A stretch of 64,000 nt of DNA from Pseudomonas sp. R-28-1W-6 (GCF_009799925.1 NZ_WELK01000001.1:248001-312000), one strand, 5' to 3'. Numbered from the stretch's first letter, positions 28,703-39,084 are shown. The notes: generated by a model from the letters alone, not told the origin. Made by a program: numbers and translations.

Positions 28703-31700
28703 CTAGACCGCCGCCGAGGCCGGACCGCGTCCGGCCTGATATGCCCGCATCCACTGCAGAAACTCCGCCTCGGCCATCGGCCGGGCAAAGTAGTAGCCCT
28801 GCCCCAGGGCGCAGCCGCGGCTGCGCAGCCAGTCCAGCTGCGCCTCGTCCTCGATGCCTTCGGCCACGCACGCCAGGCCCAGGTTGCGGGCGATCAGCAG
28901 GATGGTCTCGACCAGCATCTGCCCGCTGGCATCGCTCTGCAGGTCGTGGATGAAGCTGCGATCGATCTTCAGCCGATCCAGCGGCAGGCGCTTGAGGTAG
29001 GTCAGCGACGAATAGCCGGTGCCGAAGTCGTCGATGGCGAAGCGGATGCCCAGCTGCTTGAGCGCCTGCATGGCGGCGATGCAGCGTTCGACATCCTCCA
29101 GCAGCACGCCCTCGGTAATCTCCAGCTCCAGCGCACTGGCCGGCAGGCCGTGGCGCAGCAGGCAGGCGTTGATCCGCTCGGCGCAGTCCGGCTGGCGCAA
29201 CTCGCGCGGGCTGAGGTTGAGCGCCAGCACCAGCTGCGGCCAGCGCGCCTGCCAGCTCGCCAGGCGGACGCAGGCCTGCTCCAGCACCCAGCAGCCGAGT
29301 TCCTGGATCAGCCCGGTTTCCTCGGCCAGGGGAATGAACTGGGTCGGCGGAATATCGCCGCGCTCCGGGTGCTGCCAGCGCAGCAGCACCTCGGCACCGG
29401 CGACCGCGCCGCTGTCCAGCTCCAGCTGCGGCTGGAACACCAGGTACAGCTGGTCGCGGCTCATCGCCTGGCGCAGCTCGCTCTGCAGCAGCAGGCGCTG
29501 GTCGATCACCGCCTGCATCTCCGGGGCGAAGAAGTGCAGGGCATTGCGCCCGCCCTGCTTGGCCTGGTACATGGCGGTGTCCGACTGTTTCAGCGCATCG
29601 GCGGCACCCTGCCCCGGCAGCGGATGCAGGGTGATGCCGATGCTGGCACTGACCGCCAGCTCGTGGCCGTGGATCAGGTAGCTGCCCTGCAGGCTGGCCA
29701 GCAGCTTCTCGCCCACCTCGGCGGCGTACTCGGCGGCCTGCGCCGGGTTGCTGGCGAGGTTTTCCAGGAGCACCACGAACTCGTCGCCGCCCAGGCGGGC
29801 CAGGGTGTCCTCGGCGCGCAGGCAGCCGCTCAGGCGGTCGCTGACCGCCTTGAGCAGGGCATCGCCGCTGGGATGGCCGAGGCTGTCGTTGACCGTCTTG
29901 AAGTGGTCGAGGTCGATGAACAGCAAGGCGCCGAAGCGCTCCTCGCGCTGTTCGCGGGCCATGGCCTGCTGCAGGCGGTCCTGCAGCAGGCGGCGGTTGG
30001 GCAGGCCGGTCAGCTCGTCGCTGTAGGCCAGGCGTTCGATCTCGCGCTGGTAGCGTTGGCGTTCGGAGATATCGGTGATGCTGCCGCGGATCAGCAGCGG
30101 CTGGCCGGGCATGCGCACCAGGCGCACTTCGCAGGGCAGCAGATGGCCGACGCTGTCGCGGTGCAGCCACTCGAACACCGGGGTGCCGCCATTGATCGCG
30201 GCGTCCAGGTACTCCCGCGCCAGCGGCGCGGATTCCTCGCCGTTGGCCTGGCGGGGCGGGCTCAGCTCGCTCGGGCTCTTGCCCAGCAGCTCGGCGTGGC
30301 CGAGCTTGAACAGGCGCAGGGCATTCTCGTTGGCCTCGATGATGCCGCCCCTGGGGCTGAACAGCACGATGGCCTCCGGGGCATGCTCCACCAGGGTGCG
30401 GTAGCGCGCCTGCGCCTCGTGCCGCTCGGTGATGTCCTCGATCAGGGCCAGGCAGGCTTCCAGCTTGCCGCCCGGCCCGCGCACCGCGCGCAGGCTCAGG
30501 CGGCTGTAGAGCACCGAGCCGTCGCGGCGCAGGAAGCGCTTCTCCAGCTCGTAGTCGTCGCGCTCGCCACGGTTGATGGCGTCGAACAGCGCCGCCTCGG
30601 GGGGCACGTCCTCGGCATGGGTGATCCGCCGCCAGCTGCTGTTGCGCAGCTCCTCGCGGCTGCGCCCGAGGATCTGGCACAGCTTGTAGTTGACCTCCAG
30701 CCACTGGCCCTGCGGATTGATCATGGCCATGCCGATCAGCGGCGCCTCGAAGAACAGGCGCAGCCATTCGTCGCGCTCGCGCAGCTGCTGTTCGGCCCGC
30801 TTGCGCGCGCTGATGTCCTGGATCGCGCCGTACAGGCGCACCATGCGCGGGCCGTCCATTTCCGGAACGCCCTTCAGGCGCACCCAACGCGCGGTGCCGC
30901 GGACACCGGACAGGCGCACTTCCATGTCGAACGCCTGGCCGCTGCGCATGATCTGCGCCAGGGTCTGCTCGATCAGCCGGCGGCTCTCGCGGTCGTAGCG
31001 GCTGAGGGCCACCTGCAGGGAGGGCGCGCCGTCGGCCGGGTCCATCTCGTTCATGCGGAAGCAGCCGTCGGTCCAGTACATGCGCTGGTCGGCCATCTCC
31101 AGCACCCAGCCGCCGATGTCGGCGATCGCCTCGGTCTGCGACAGCAGATGGGTCTGGCGCAGCAGTTCCTCGCGGCCCCTGGCCAGCTCTTCGCCGAGGC
31201 GCTCGCGCTCGCTGACGTCATGGTTGAGGGCGACGAAATGACTGACCTTGCCGCGCTCGTCGAGCAGCGGCGCGATGATCACCTCGTTCCAGAACTCCTC
31301 GCCATTCTTGCGGTAGTTGCGCAGCACCTCCTGGTGCGGCAGGCCGCGGCTGAGCGCCTGGCGCGCGCGCAGCAGGGCGCCATGGTCCTCCTTGCCGGCC
31401 AGCAGCAGGCGACTGGCGCTGCCGAGGATCTCCTCGCGGCGGTAGCCGCTGATCCGTTCCAGCGCCGGGTTGCAATAGATGAAGGGGTTGCCGGGGCGGC
31501 GCGCATCGGAAATCGACACGCCGAGCGGGCAGGCCTGCAACGCCAGGTTGGCCAGGGCCAGCTCCTTCTGCAGCGCAGCGCTGCTCTGCAGGGTGTGGCG
31601 CAGGTCGCTGAGGGCGCGCCCGACCAGCAGGGCGGCGACCACCAGCAGCAGCACGCTGAAGTGCATCTCCAGGCGCTGCGGGCTCTGCCAGTCGCCGCCC

Positions 31701-32488
31701 AGGCCCAGGCTGCCGACCAGCGGCAGGGCGAGCACCGACAGCGCGGTCAGGACTGCGCCGCAGAGCGCGCCGCTGAAGCCCCAGAGCAGCGCCAGCACCA
31801 GCATCATCACGCCGATCAGCGGCAGGACCAGCAGCGGCGGCAGGCTGAACAGCAGCAGCGGCAGGGTCAGCAACAGGCCGAGCAGCGCCCACCAGGGCGG
31901 CGCCGTCAGCGGGCTCGGCGCACTGGCCTGCGGCCCCGGGCGGGCCCAGCCATGCCGACGCAGCCAGGGCGTCAGCAGGGTCAGCAGGGGCAGGGCCACG
32001 CCGAAGCTGGCCAGGCTGTCGGCCAGCCACAGGGTCAGGGTGGCCGGCCACCACTGCCCGCCCGCCAGCACCCCGGTCAACAACAGATTGCCCTGCACGC
32101 CGAGCGCCACCAGGGCGACCGGCAGCAGCACGCCGAGCAGGATGAAACGCATCAGGCTGGGCACGCTGGCCATCGCGGCATCGAAATCGGGCCGGCGCAA
32201 CAGCAGCCAGGCGAGGCCGACGCCCAGGGTTTCCGACAGCGCATACAGCGGCGCCCAGTGCCAGTCCAGGCCCCACAGGGGAATGCTGAGCACGGCATTC
32301 AGGTACAGCGCCGGCAACACCCGCGGCCCCCACCACAGCACGAAGGTCAGGCCCAGGGCGAACGGCAGGTACCAGAGCGCCGCACCACTGGCGAACTGGC
32401 TCGACAAGGACAACCAGGTTCCCAGGTGGAACAACGGTAGCGGCAACCACCAAGTCCACCCAGGCAGTCGATCCGAATCCACAGCCAT
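28703..32488 (-). CDS. Membrane-bound multi-PAS GGDEF-EAL protein
   Basis: The 1261-residue protein is a c-di-GMP turnover enzyme candidate. About eight membrane helices occupy residues 10-310 (MASE-like sensor). Four PAS regions follow, roughly 335-440, 460-575, 585-700 and 705-830. The GGDEF motif is intact at 900-904 (RLGGDEFVVLL). In the EAL domain the signature reads EVLLRW at 1033 instead of EALLRW, but DDFGTGYSSL and the KIDRSF segment are kept. The first PAS resembles LOV domains (NYRKNGEEFWNE, FVALNHDV) but has GSASRLLLAG where the photoreactive Cys would be. ATG at 32488 has GCGAGG upstream; a GTG at 32509 is the alternative. The net activity cannot be predicted. Confidence 0.9.
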   Translation of the reverse strand: MAVDSDRLPGWTWWLPLPLFHLGTWLSLSSQFASGAALWYLPFALGLTFVLWWGPRVLPALYLNAVLSIPLWGLDWHWAPLYALSETLGVGLAWLLLRRPDFDAAMASVPSLMRFILLGVLLPVALVALGVQGNLLLTGVLAGGQWWPATLTLWLADSLASFGVALPLLTLLTPWLRRHGWARPGPQASAPSPLTAPPWWALLGLLLTLPLLLFSLPPLLVLPLIGVMMLVLALLWGFSGALCGAVLTALSVLALPLVGSLGLGGDWQSPQRLEMHFSVLLLVVAALLVGRALSDLRHTLQSSAALQKELALANLALQACPLGVSISDARRPGNPFIYCNPALERISGYRREEILGSASRLLLAGKEDHGALLRARQALSRGLPHQEVLRNYRKNGEEFWNEVIIAPLLDERGKVSHFVALNHDVSERERLGEELARGREELLRQTHLLSQTEAIADIGGWVLEMADQRMYWTDGCFRMNEMDPADGAPSLQVALSRYDRESRRLIEQTLAQIMRSGQAFDMEVRLSGVRGTARWVRLKGVPEMDGPRMVRLYGAIQDISARKRAEQQLRERDEWLRLFFEAPLIGMAMINPQGQWLEVNYKLCQILGRSREELRNSSWRRITHAEDVPPEAALFDAINRGERDDYELEKRFLRRDGSVLYSRLSLRAVRGPGGKLEACLALIEDITERHEAQARYRTLVEHAPEAIVLFSPRGGIIEANENALRLFKLGHAELLGKSPSELSPPRQANGEESAPLAREYLDAAINGGTPVFEWLHRDSVGHLLPCEVRLVRMPGQPLLIRGSITDISERQRYQREIERLAYSDELTGLPNRRLLQDRLQQAMAREQREERFGALLFIDLDHFKTVNDSLGHPSGDALLKAVSDRLSGCLRAEDTLARLGGDEFVVLLENLASNPAQAAEYAAEVGEKLLASLQGSYLIHGHELAVSASIGITLHPLPGQGAADALKQSDTAMYQAKQGGRNALHFFAPEMQAVIDQRLLLQSELRQAMSRDQLYLVFQPQLELDSGAVAGAEVLLRWQHPERGDIPPTQFIPLAEETGLIQELGCWVLEQACVRLASWQARWPQLVLALNLSPRELRQPDCAERINACLLRHGLPASALELEITEGVLLEDVERCIAAMQALKQLGIRFAIDDFGTGYSSLTYLKRLPLDRLKIDRSFIHDLQSDASGQMLVETILLIARNLGLACVAEGIEDEAQLDWLRSRGCALGQGYYFARPMAEAEFLQWMRAYQAGRGPASAAV

Positions 32489-32637
32489 GCTGACCTCGCG
32501 CCGATTCACTCAAGCAGCATAGATCAGCGCTACGCGCCCGGACCCAGGAGTTGACGGGCCCGGCAGCCGCCGATCGGAACAGCCTGGCAGCGCGCTGGAG
32601 CCCGGCGGCGCGCCGCCTGGGCATGGACGCCGGAACG

Positions 32638-32661
32638 AAAAAGCCCGCCAAAAGGCGGGCT
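32638..32661 (-). terminator. Terminator of desA
   Basis: Read on the minus strand, the stem AGCCCGCC, loop TTTT and stem GGCGGGCT are followed by a run of T. It lies 18 bases beyond the desA stop. Confidence 0.9.
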
Positions 32662-32678
32662 GTTCGCTGCTGCCGGAG

Positions 32679-33863
32679 TCAGACCGTGGCCGGGCGCAGC
32701 GAGTAGGTCTTCAGCTGTTCGGCGAACTCGCGCAGCGACTGGATGCCGCTGGCCTCGGCCTCGTTCACCCACTGCTTGATCGCCTCGAGCATGTCGTGGC
32801 CGTTGCTGCTGGTCCGGACCCAGATCTGCTGCAGGGCCAGACGCTTCTCGTAGATCACCTTGAGTGCCTGGCTCTGCTCCAGCATGCGCTGGATGCGCGC
32901 CTGGTGACCCTCGTCGAGCAGGCTGGTCTCGCGCGACAGCAGGCGCTTGGCGCGGCGGAACTGGTGGCGTACCGACTCGTCGGCCTTGGCCAGCTCCTGC
33001 TTGACCAGCGGCGCGATGACCAGCTTGCGGTACTGCGCCATGATCTGGAAGCGGTTGTTGAGGATGGCCATGGCGGTGTCCATGTCCAGGCTGCGCTTGC
33101 CTTCGACGCGGTGGGCGATCGGCGCCACGCGCTGCACCTTGGCCAGGCGCAGGGCGCTGAACAGCTGGATCCAGGCCCAGCCCATGTCGAACTCCCACTT
33201 CTTCACCGACAGCTTGGCGCTGTTTGGGTAGGTATGGTGGTTGTTGTGCAGCTCCTCGCCGCCGATCAGGATGCCCCAGGGCAGCAGGTTGGTGGCGGCG
33301 TCGCGGCACTCGAAGTTGCGGTAGCCGACGGCATGGCCGAGGCCGTTGATCACCCCCGCCGCCCACACCGGAATCCACATCATCTGGATCGCCCAGACGG
33401 TCATGCCGAGCACGCCGAACAGGGCCAGGTCGATGATCGCCATCAGCACGATGCCGCCGGTCGGGAAACGCGAGTAGACATTCCGCTCGACCCAGTCTTC
33501 CGGGCAGTTCTTGCCGTAGATGCGCAGGGTCTCCGGGTTCTTCGCTTCCGCCTGGTAGAGCTCGGCACCGGTGCGCAGCACGGTACCCAGGCCCTTGATC
33601 ACCGGGCTGTGCGGGTCATCCACGGTTTCGCACTTGGCGTGGTGCTTGCGGTGGATGGCGGTCCACTCGCGGGTGTTCTGGCCAGTGCTGAGCCACAGCC
33701 AGAAACGGAAGAAGTGCTTGAGCGCCGGATGCAGCTCCAGCGCGCGGTGCGCCGAGTAGCGGTGCAGATAAACTGTGACGCTGACGATGGTGACATGCGT
33801 CATCACCAGGGTGACCGCGACCAGCTGCCATACCGACAGGTCGAGAAAGCCGTTGTACCACAT
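32679..33863 (-). CDS. desA: Membrane fatty-acid (delta-9) desaturase DesA
   Basis: DesA introduces a double bond into acyl chains of membrane phospholipids. The 394-residue protein has the three histidine boxes that bind the di-iron centre: HRYSAH near residue 34, HRKHH near 71 and HNNHH near 206. Hydrophobic pairs lie around residues 10-30 and 145-180. The long helical C-terminal part from about 260 is typical of the Pseudomonas enzyme. In P. aeruginosa desA is likewise next to a GGDEF-EAL gene. Confidence 0.94.
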   Translation of the reverse strand: MWYNGFLDLSVWQLVAVTLVMTHVTIVSVTVYLHRYSAHRALELHPALKHFFRFWLWLSTGQNTREWTAIHRKHHAKCETVDDPHSPVIKGLGTVLRTGAELYQAEAKNPETLRIYGKNCPEDWVERNVYSRFPTGGIVLMAIIDLALFGVLGMTVWAIQMMWIPVWAAGVINGLGHAVGYRNFECRDAATNLLPWGILIGGEELHNNHHTYPNSAKLSVKKWEFDMGWAWIQLFSALRLAKVQRVAPIAHRVEGKRSLDMDTAMAILNNRFQIMAQYRKLVIAPLVKQELAKADESVRHQFRRAKRLLSRETSLLDEGHQARIQRMLEQSQALKVIYEKRLALQQIWVRTSSNGHDMLEAIKQWVNEAEASGIQSLREFAEQLKTYSLRPATV

Positions 33864-34039
33864 GAAGGGTGTTGCCTCGCAGGGAAGAGAGAGACGGCCC
33901 GCACGGCGAGCCTGGCCGCATTATCTCCTAGCGCCCGCAGAAAACCAGTGCGCCTTTAGACGGGAATACTCTGAATGACAACTCCCCTATAATGCGCACC
34001 AGTGCACACTTCCCCACCCCAGACCGAATTCCCCCCTTG

Positions 34040-36298
34040 ATGAAATTCCGGCGCAGCCCGCTGCAACTGACCCTGTTCTATTTGCTGGCGGCCCTGCTCT
34101 GGCTGTTGTGCAGTGACGCCCTGCTGCTGTGGCTGGGGCTGGACCGCGACCACCTGGCGCGCTACCAGCTGCTCAAGGGGCTGGCCTTCATCCTCTTCAC
34201 CGGCCTGCTGCTGTACGCCGCCCTGTGCCAGTACCAGCGCGAGCAACTGCTGATCCGCAACCATATCAAGCGCAGCGAGGAGCGCCTGACCCTGGCCCTG
34301 GACTCCGCCCAGGAAGGCCTGTGGGACTGGGACATGACCAGCGAGAAGGTGTTCTACTCGCGGCGTTACTGCAGCCTGCTCGGCTACACCCCCGAGCAAT
34401 TCGGCGACAGCCGCGCGGCCTGGGAAGAACGCCTGCACCCGGATGACCGCGAGCAGGCCCTGCAGCGCCTGCAAACCCTGCTCGACGAGCGCACGCCCTA
34501 CTACGAAGGCACCTATCGCCTGCGCCACCAAAACGGCGACTACCGCTGGCTGCTGGCCCGCGGCCAGCTGCTGCTCGACGAGGCGGGGCAGCCGCAGCGC
34601 TTCATCGGCACCAGCACGGACATCACCCAGCGCCGCGCCGACGAGGACAGCCTGCGCCAGGCCGCCGCCGTGTTCGACAGCACCCAGGAAGGCGTGCTGG
34701 TCACCGACCGCAACCAGCACATCGTCCACGTCAACCCGGCGTTCAGCCGCATCACCGGCTATGCCGCCGAGGAAGTGCTCGGGCAAACCCCGGTGCTGTT
34801 CAAGTCCGGGCGCCATGACCGCGCCTTCTACCAGAGCCTGTGGCATGCCCTGGGGCAACGCGGCTCATGGAGCGGCGAGATCTGGAACCGGCGCAAGAAC
34901 GGCGAAGTCTTCCCCATGTGGCAGTGCCTGCGCAGCATCCACGACGAGAACGGCAACCTCAGCCACTACGTCGCGGTGTTCTCCGACATCAGCGCGCTCA
35001 AGCGCTCGCAGCACGAGCTGGACTACCTGGCCCACCACGACCCGCTGACCACCCTGCCCAACCGCCTGCTGTTCAGCGAGCGCATCGAGCAGGCCGTGCA
35101 GCGTGCCCAGCGCGGCGCCCTGCTGCTGATCGACCTCGACCATTTCAAGATCATCAACGAGAGCCTCGGCCACAACACCGGTGACCAGCTGCTCAAGCTG
35201 ATCGGCGAGCGCCTGGCCGGAGGCCTCGGCAAGCAGCTGACCCTGGCGCGCCTGGGCGGCGACGAGTTCGGCCTGCTCAGCACCGACTGCGCCCAGGCCG
35301 AGCAGGCCTCGGCACTGGCCCAGCGCCTGCTCGACTGCCTGGCCGAGCCGTTCACCATCCAGGACGAGACCCTGTTCATCGGCGCCAGCATCGGCATCAG
35401 CCTGTACCCGGACGACGGCGACTCGGTCGAACAGCTGCTGCGCAACGCCGACTCGGCGCTGTTCCGCGCCAAGAGCAGCGGCCGGCAGACCTTCAGCTTC
35501 TACAGCCAGGACATGACCCTCCTCGCGCGCCAGCGGGTCAAGCTGGAAGCCGAGCTGCGCCAGGCCCTGGAACAGGGCCAGCTGCGCGTGTACTACCAGC
35601 CGATCCACCACCTGAGCGGCGACCGGCGCATGCTCGGCGTCGAGGCCCTGGTGCGCTGGCAGCATCCGGAGCGCGGCCTGGTGCCGCCGGGCGAGTTCAT
35701 TCCGATGGCCGAGGACAGCGGCCTGATCGGCGCGATCGACGCCTGGGTGCTGGAGCAGGCCTGCGCCCAGATGTGCCGCTGGCAGGCCCGCGGCATCGAG
35801 CTGGAATTCGTCGCGGTGAATGTCTCCAGCCGCCTGTTCAGCCGCGGCGAGCTGGACCAGCAGGTGGCGCGGGTACTGGCACAAACCGGCCTCGACCCGG
35901 CGCACCTGGAGCTGGAAGTGACGGAAAGCGCGGTGATGGACGACCCGGATCGCGCCCTGGAACTGCTGCAGCACCTGCGCAGCCTGGGCGTGCGCCTGGC
36001 GATCGACGACTTCGGCACCGGCTACTCCTCGCTGGCCCGCCTCAAGCGTCTGCCGGTGGACAAGCTGAAGCTCGACCAGAGCTTCGTCCGCGGCCTGCCC
36101 TACGACCCGGAAGATGCCGCCATCGCCCGCGCCGTGGTGACCCTCGGCCGCAGCCTGGGCCTGCGCGTGCTCGCCGAAGGCATCGAGCAGGAGCAGCAGG
36201 CGCGCTTCCTCCTCGACCTCGGCTGCGACTTCGGCCAGGGCTACTGGTTCGGTCACCCGCAACCGGCCGAACAGCTGCTGCCGACGACGACCGCCTAG
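34040..36298 (+). CDS. PAS-GGDEF-EAL c-di-GMP turnover protein (PA0285/PipA-like)
   Basis: The 752-residue protein has two membrane helices at about residues 8-28 and 45-68, then PAS domains at about 85-205 and 210-330. GGDEF is intact at 406-410 (RLGGDEFGLLS), and EAL is intact at 535-540 (EALVRW), with DDFGTGYSSL and the catalytic KLDQSF segment. It could make or degrade c-di-GMP; the homologue beside desA in P. aeruginosa is reported as a phosphodiesterase. The start at 34040 (MKFRRSPLQLTL) follows a short AT-rich promoter region divergent from desA. Confidence 0.92.
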   Translation: MKFRRSPLQLTLFYLLAALLWLLCSDALLLWLGLDRDHLARYQLLKGLAFILFTGLLLYAALCQYQREQLLIRNHIKRSEERLTLALDSAQEGLWDWDMTSEKVFYSRRYCSLLGYTPEQFGDSRAAWEERLHPDDREQALQRLQTLLDERTPYYEGTYRLRHQNGDYRWLLARGQLLLDEAGQPQRFIGTSTDITQRRADEDSLRQAAAVFDSTQEGVLVTDRNQHIVHVNPAFSRITGYAAEEVLGQTPVLFKSGRHDRAFYQSLWHALGQRGSWSGEIWNRRKNGEVFPMWQCLRSIHDENGNLSHYVAVFSDISALKRSQHELDYLAHHDPLTTLPNRLLFSERIEQAVQRAQRGALLLIDLDHFKIINESLGHNTGDQLLKLIGERLAGGLGKQLTLARLGGDEFGLLSTDCAQAEQASALAQRLLDCLAEPFTIQDETLFIGASIGISLYPDDGDSVEQLLRNADSALFRAKSSGRQTFSFYSQDMTLLARQRVKLEAELRQALEQGQLRVYYQPIHHLSGDRRMLGVEALVRWQHPERGLVPPGEFIPMAEDSGLIGAIDAWVLEQACAQMCRWQARGIELEFVAVNVSSRLFSRGELDQQVARVLAQTGLDPAHLELEVTESAVMDDPDRALELLQHLRSLGVRLAIDDFGTGYSSLARLKRLPVDKLKLDQSFVRGLPYDPEDAAIARAVVTLGRSLGLRVLAEGIEQEQQARFLLDLGCDFGQGYWFGHPQPAEQLLPTTTA

Positions 36299-36344
36299 AA
36301 CTCCGGGGTGCGCCGCGCGCCGGGCTTCGTCGTGACGGCGCCGC

Positions 36345-38951
36345 TCAGCCCAGCCAGCCCAGCGCCTTGGCCCGCGCCACCGCCTGGGTGCGGCGCTCGA
36401 CGCCGAGCTTGACGTTGATCCGCCGCGCGTGGGTCTTCACCGTGTGCAGGGAGATGTACAGCTGCTCGGCGATCTGCTGGTTCGAGCAGCCCAGGGCGAT
36501 CAGCTGCAGCACCGCCTCCTCGCGCTTGCTCAGCAGCGACTCGCTGGGCGTCACCCCCGCCACCCCCGCCGACGCCGGTTGCAAGCGGGCCTGCCACTGG
36601 GCTTCGGCCAGCACCGGCAGCGCCTGCTCCAGCCAGGCCGGCTGGCGCCGGTACAGCGCCAGCAGGGGCCGCAGCTGCTGCTGGCGTTCGGCTTCGGCCA
36701 GGGCCAGCTGCAACTCGGCAGCGGCGGCGGCCGGCTCGTCGGCCTGACGCAACGCCTCGGCCAGGCTGAAGCGGCATTCGCAGGCCAGGCCGCGGTGACC
36801 CAGGCGCAGGCTGTCGTCCAGCAGGCTGCGCAAGGCCGCGCTGGCCGCCTGCGCCTGGCCCTGGGCCAGTTCGGCCAGGGCCAGGGCATGCCGGCTGCGC
36901 AGCTGCAGGTCGTAGAAACCGGAAGGCGCCAGCAGGTCGTGGCCCTGCAGGCGCTGCTGCACCTGGAGGAAGCTGCCGCACGCCTGCTCCACGTCGCCCT
37001 GGCGCAGGCTGAGCAGCCCCGCGGCCATCTGCAGCACGCTGCGGTAGCGCACTTCCGGCACGCGCTGCCACTGCATCTGCCGCTCGGCCTTGCGCAGCAG
37101 CAGCTGGGCCTGGGCAAAGTCGCCGCGCTCGGCGGCCAGCTGGGCCAGGCCCTGGTAGCCGAACAGCACATAGGCATCGCTGCAGCTCTCGGCCTCGCGC
37201 AGGCCGGCGACAAACGCCGCCTCCGCCGCCTGGTCGGCCCCCTGGCTCGCCAGCAGGCTGCCGCGCAACAGCAGCAGGCGGGCCAGCACCGGGCCCTGCA
37301 GGCCGGCCTGCTGCAGGTGCTGCAAGGACTGCTCGACCAGCTCGGCGGCGCGCCCGCTTTCGCCGAGCATGCCCAGCAGGTGGATGCGGTCGACGCTGAG
37401 CAGCGCCTCGAACAGCACGCTGCCCTGCTCGCGCGCCAGCTTGAGGCCTTCCTGGCTGTAGTGCTGGGCCGCGCTCAGGTCGTTCTCGGCCATCGCCTGC
37501 TGGGACAGTGCCTGGTAGCACAGCACGTGCTGCGACCAGGCCGCCGGCGCCAGCACCGCCAGCGCCTCCAGGCAGTGCTGGCGCGCGCTGCGCAGGCCGC
37601 GCTGGCGCTGCAGCACGCCCTGGATCGCCTGGTACTGGGCCAGCCACTGCTGCTGGCGACGCGCATCGGGTTGCGGCAGGAAGCGCGCGAGATGTTCCAG
37701 GCAGGCAGCGGCCTCGTCGAGCCGGGCGCAGATGATCAGCGCCCAGGCCTGCTGGCTGACCAGCCGCGGCGTGCTGGAGAACAGGCTGGCCGGCAGCTCG
37801 TCGCGCCAGTGCAGGTACTGCGCCACGCTGTAGCCGATCAGCAGCTGCTCCTGGCCATAGCGTTGCAGGAAGTTGGCCGCCACCTCCGGCTGCTCGGCCC
37901 ACAGCGCATGTTCCACCGCCGCCCGCACATCGCCGCGCGCGGCGAACCACTGGCAGGCGCGCACATGCGCCTGCAGCGGCACCGGGCTGTGCCGGCGCAG
38001 CATGGCGGCCAGCGGGCGCCACAGGCGGAACCATTCGCCGCAGCTGTCCAGGCCATGCAGGAACAGCTGGCGGCGGCGCAGCTCGGCGAGCAGGCCGAGC
38101 GCGTCCTCGCCCTCCAGCAGGTGCGCGCACAGCTCGGCGGAAAACCGCGGGATGTGCGCCAGCACCAGCAGCGCGCGCTTGAGCGCCGCGGGCAGGCCGT
38201 TGAGCACCTCGCGCTCGATGTATTCCTGCAGCAGCGCGGTGCCGGCGGCCAGGCGCTCCGGCAGGTTCTGCGCGGTGCCCTGGATCAGCAGCAGGCAGAC
38301 CCCGGCCAGCCAGCCCTCGCTGCTGTGCAGCAGTTGCTGGCTGAGCTCGGCCGGCAGGCTCAGCTGACGCTGGTGCAGCAGGCCGTGCAGCTCCTCCTCG
38401 CGCAGCGCCAGGGCGTGCCCGTCGAGCTCCAGCAGGTCGCCCTGCAGCAACAGCCGCGGCAGGTTCCAGGCCGGCCGGCGGCGGCCGTTGATCCACCAGC
38501 GCAGGGTGTGCGGGGCGCGCTCCAGCAGGCGGTCGAGGCAGGCATCCAGCTCGGCGCAGGGCTGGCGCGGGTAGTCGTCGAGGACGATCCACAGCGGCTG
38601 CTCGACGCGGCCGAGCAGGTGCCCCAGCTCCGCGTCCGGCGCGCCGGCGGCGGGCGTCAGCTGCAGGGCCGCGGCCAGGCGCGCGAGCAGCTCGGCGGGG
38701 CTCAGTGCATGGCCGAGCAAGTCGAGCCAGACCAGGCGCGTGCCGGGCGGCAGCTGGCGCACGCATTCGTTGAACAGCACGCTCTTGCCGAAACCGGCCG
38801 GGGCGCACAGCAGGGTCAGCCGGCAGTCGCTGGCGAGCAGCGCCTGGGCCAGGCGCGGGCGCGCCACATGGGCGGCCGGCAGGCGCGGCAGCGCCGCCTC
38901 GGGCAACACGCTGCGCGGCGCGGGATGGAGCATACGAACCTTGTTCGGCAT
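36345..38951 (-). CDS. MalT-like LuxR-family (LAL-type) transcriptional regulator
   Basis: The 868-residue regulator has an N-terminal NTPase with Walker A CAPAGFGKSVLF near residue 50 and Walker B-like WIVLDDYP. A long helical, TPR-like sensor middle follows. The C-terminal LuxR helix-turn-helix is LSKREEAVLQLIALGCSNQQ followed by IAEQLYISLHTVKTHA. Proteins of this plan are activated by ATP and a small inducer. It lies downstream of the DUF1329-DUF1302 pair on the same strand, so it is a candidate activator of that cluster. Confidence 0.9.
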   Translation of the reverse strand: MPNKVRMLHPAPRSVLPEAALPRLPAAHVARPRLAQALLASDCRLTLLCAPAGFGKSVLFNECVRQLPPGTRLVWLDLLGHALSPAELLARLAAALQLTPAAGAPDAELGHLLGRVEQPLWIVLDDYPRQPCAELDACLDRLLERAPHTLRWWINGRRRPAWNLPRLLLQGDLLELDGHALALREEELHGLLHQRQLSLPAELSQQLLHSSEGWLAGVCLLLIQGTAQNLPERLAAGTALLQEYIEREVLNGLPAALKRALLVLAHIPRFSAELCAHLLEGEDALGLLAELRRRQLFLHGLDSCGEWFRLWRPLAAMLRRHSPVPLQAHVRACQWFAARGDVRAAVEHALWAEQPEVAANFLQRYGQEQLLIGYSVAQYLHWRDELPASLFSSTPRLVSQQAWALIICARLDEAAACLEHLARFLPQPDARRQQQWLAQYQAIQGVLQRQRGLRSARQHCLEALAVLAPAAWSQHVLCYQALSQQAMAENDLSAAQHYSQEGLKLAREQGSVLFEALLSVDRIHLLGMLGESGRAAELVEQSLQHLQQAGLQGPVLARLLLLRGSLLASQGADQAAEAAFVAGLREAESCSDAYVLFGYQGLAQLAAERGDFAQAQLLLRKAERQMQWQRVPEVRYRSVLQMAAGLLSLRQGDVEQACGSFLQVQQRLQGHDLLAPSGFYDLQLRSRHALALAELAQGQAQAASAALRSLLDDSLRLGHRGLACECRFSLAEALRQADEPAAAAAELQLALAEAERQQQLRPLLALYRRQPAWLEQALPVLAEAQWQARLQPASAGVAGVTPSESLLSKREEAVLQLIALGCSNQQIAEQLYISLHTVKTHARRINVKLGVERRTQAVARAKALGWLG

Positions 38952-39038
38952 GGCGGCCTCGGCTCTTCTTGTTGTTGTCGGTCGGGCACTGGACGCCCGA
39001 TCTTAACCAAGATCGGCGGCGCGCCGGCGCCCGGCGAT

Positions 39039-39063
39039 AAAAAAGGCGACCACTGGGTCGCCT
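39039..39063 (-). terminator. Terminator after the DUF1329 gene
   Basis: On the minus strand GAGGCGACC and GGTCGCC arms around a short loop precede a run of six T residues, 22 bases after the DUF1329 stop. Confidence 0.85.
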
Positions 39064-39084
39064 CAAGGGAGCAACCGGCCTGCC

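Noticed and set aside
28946..32440. Very long open frame (1164 codons) on the plus strand
   Set aside because: It lies antisense to the GGDEF-EAL gene, has no recognisable domain and shows the Gln/Arg/Ala-rich composition typical of shadows in GC-rich DNA.
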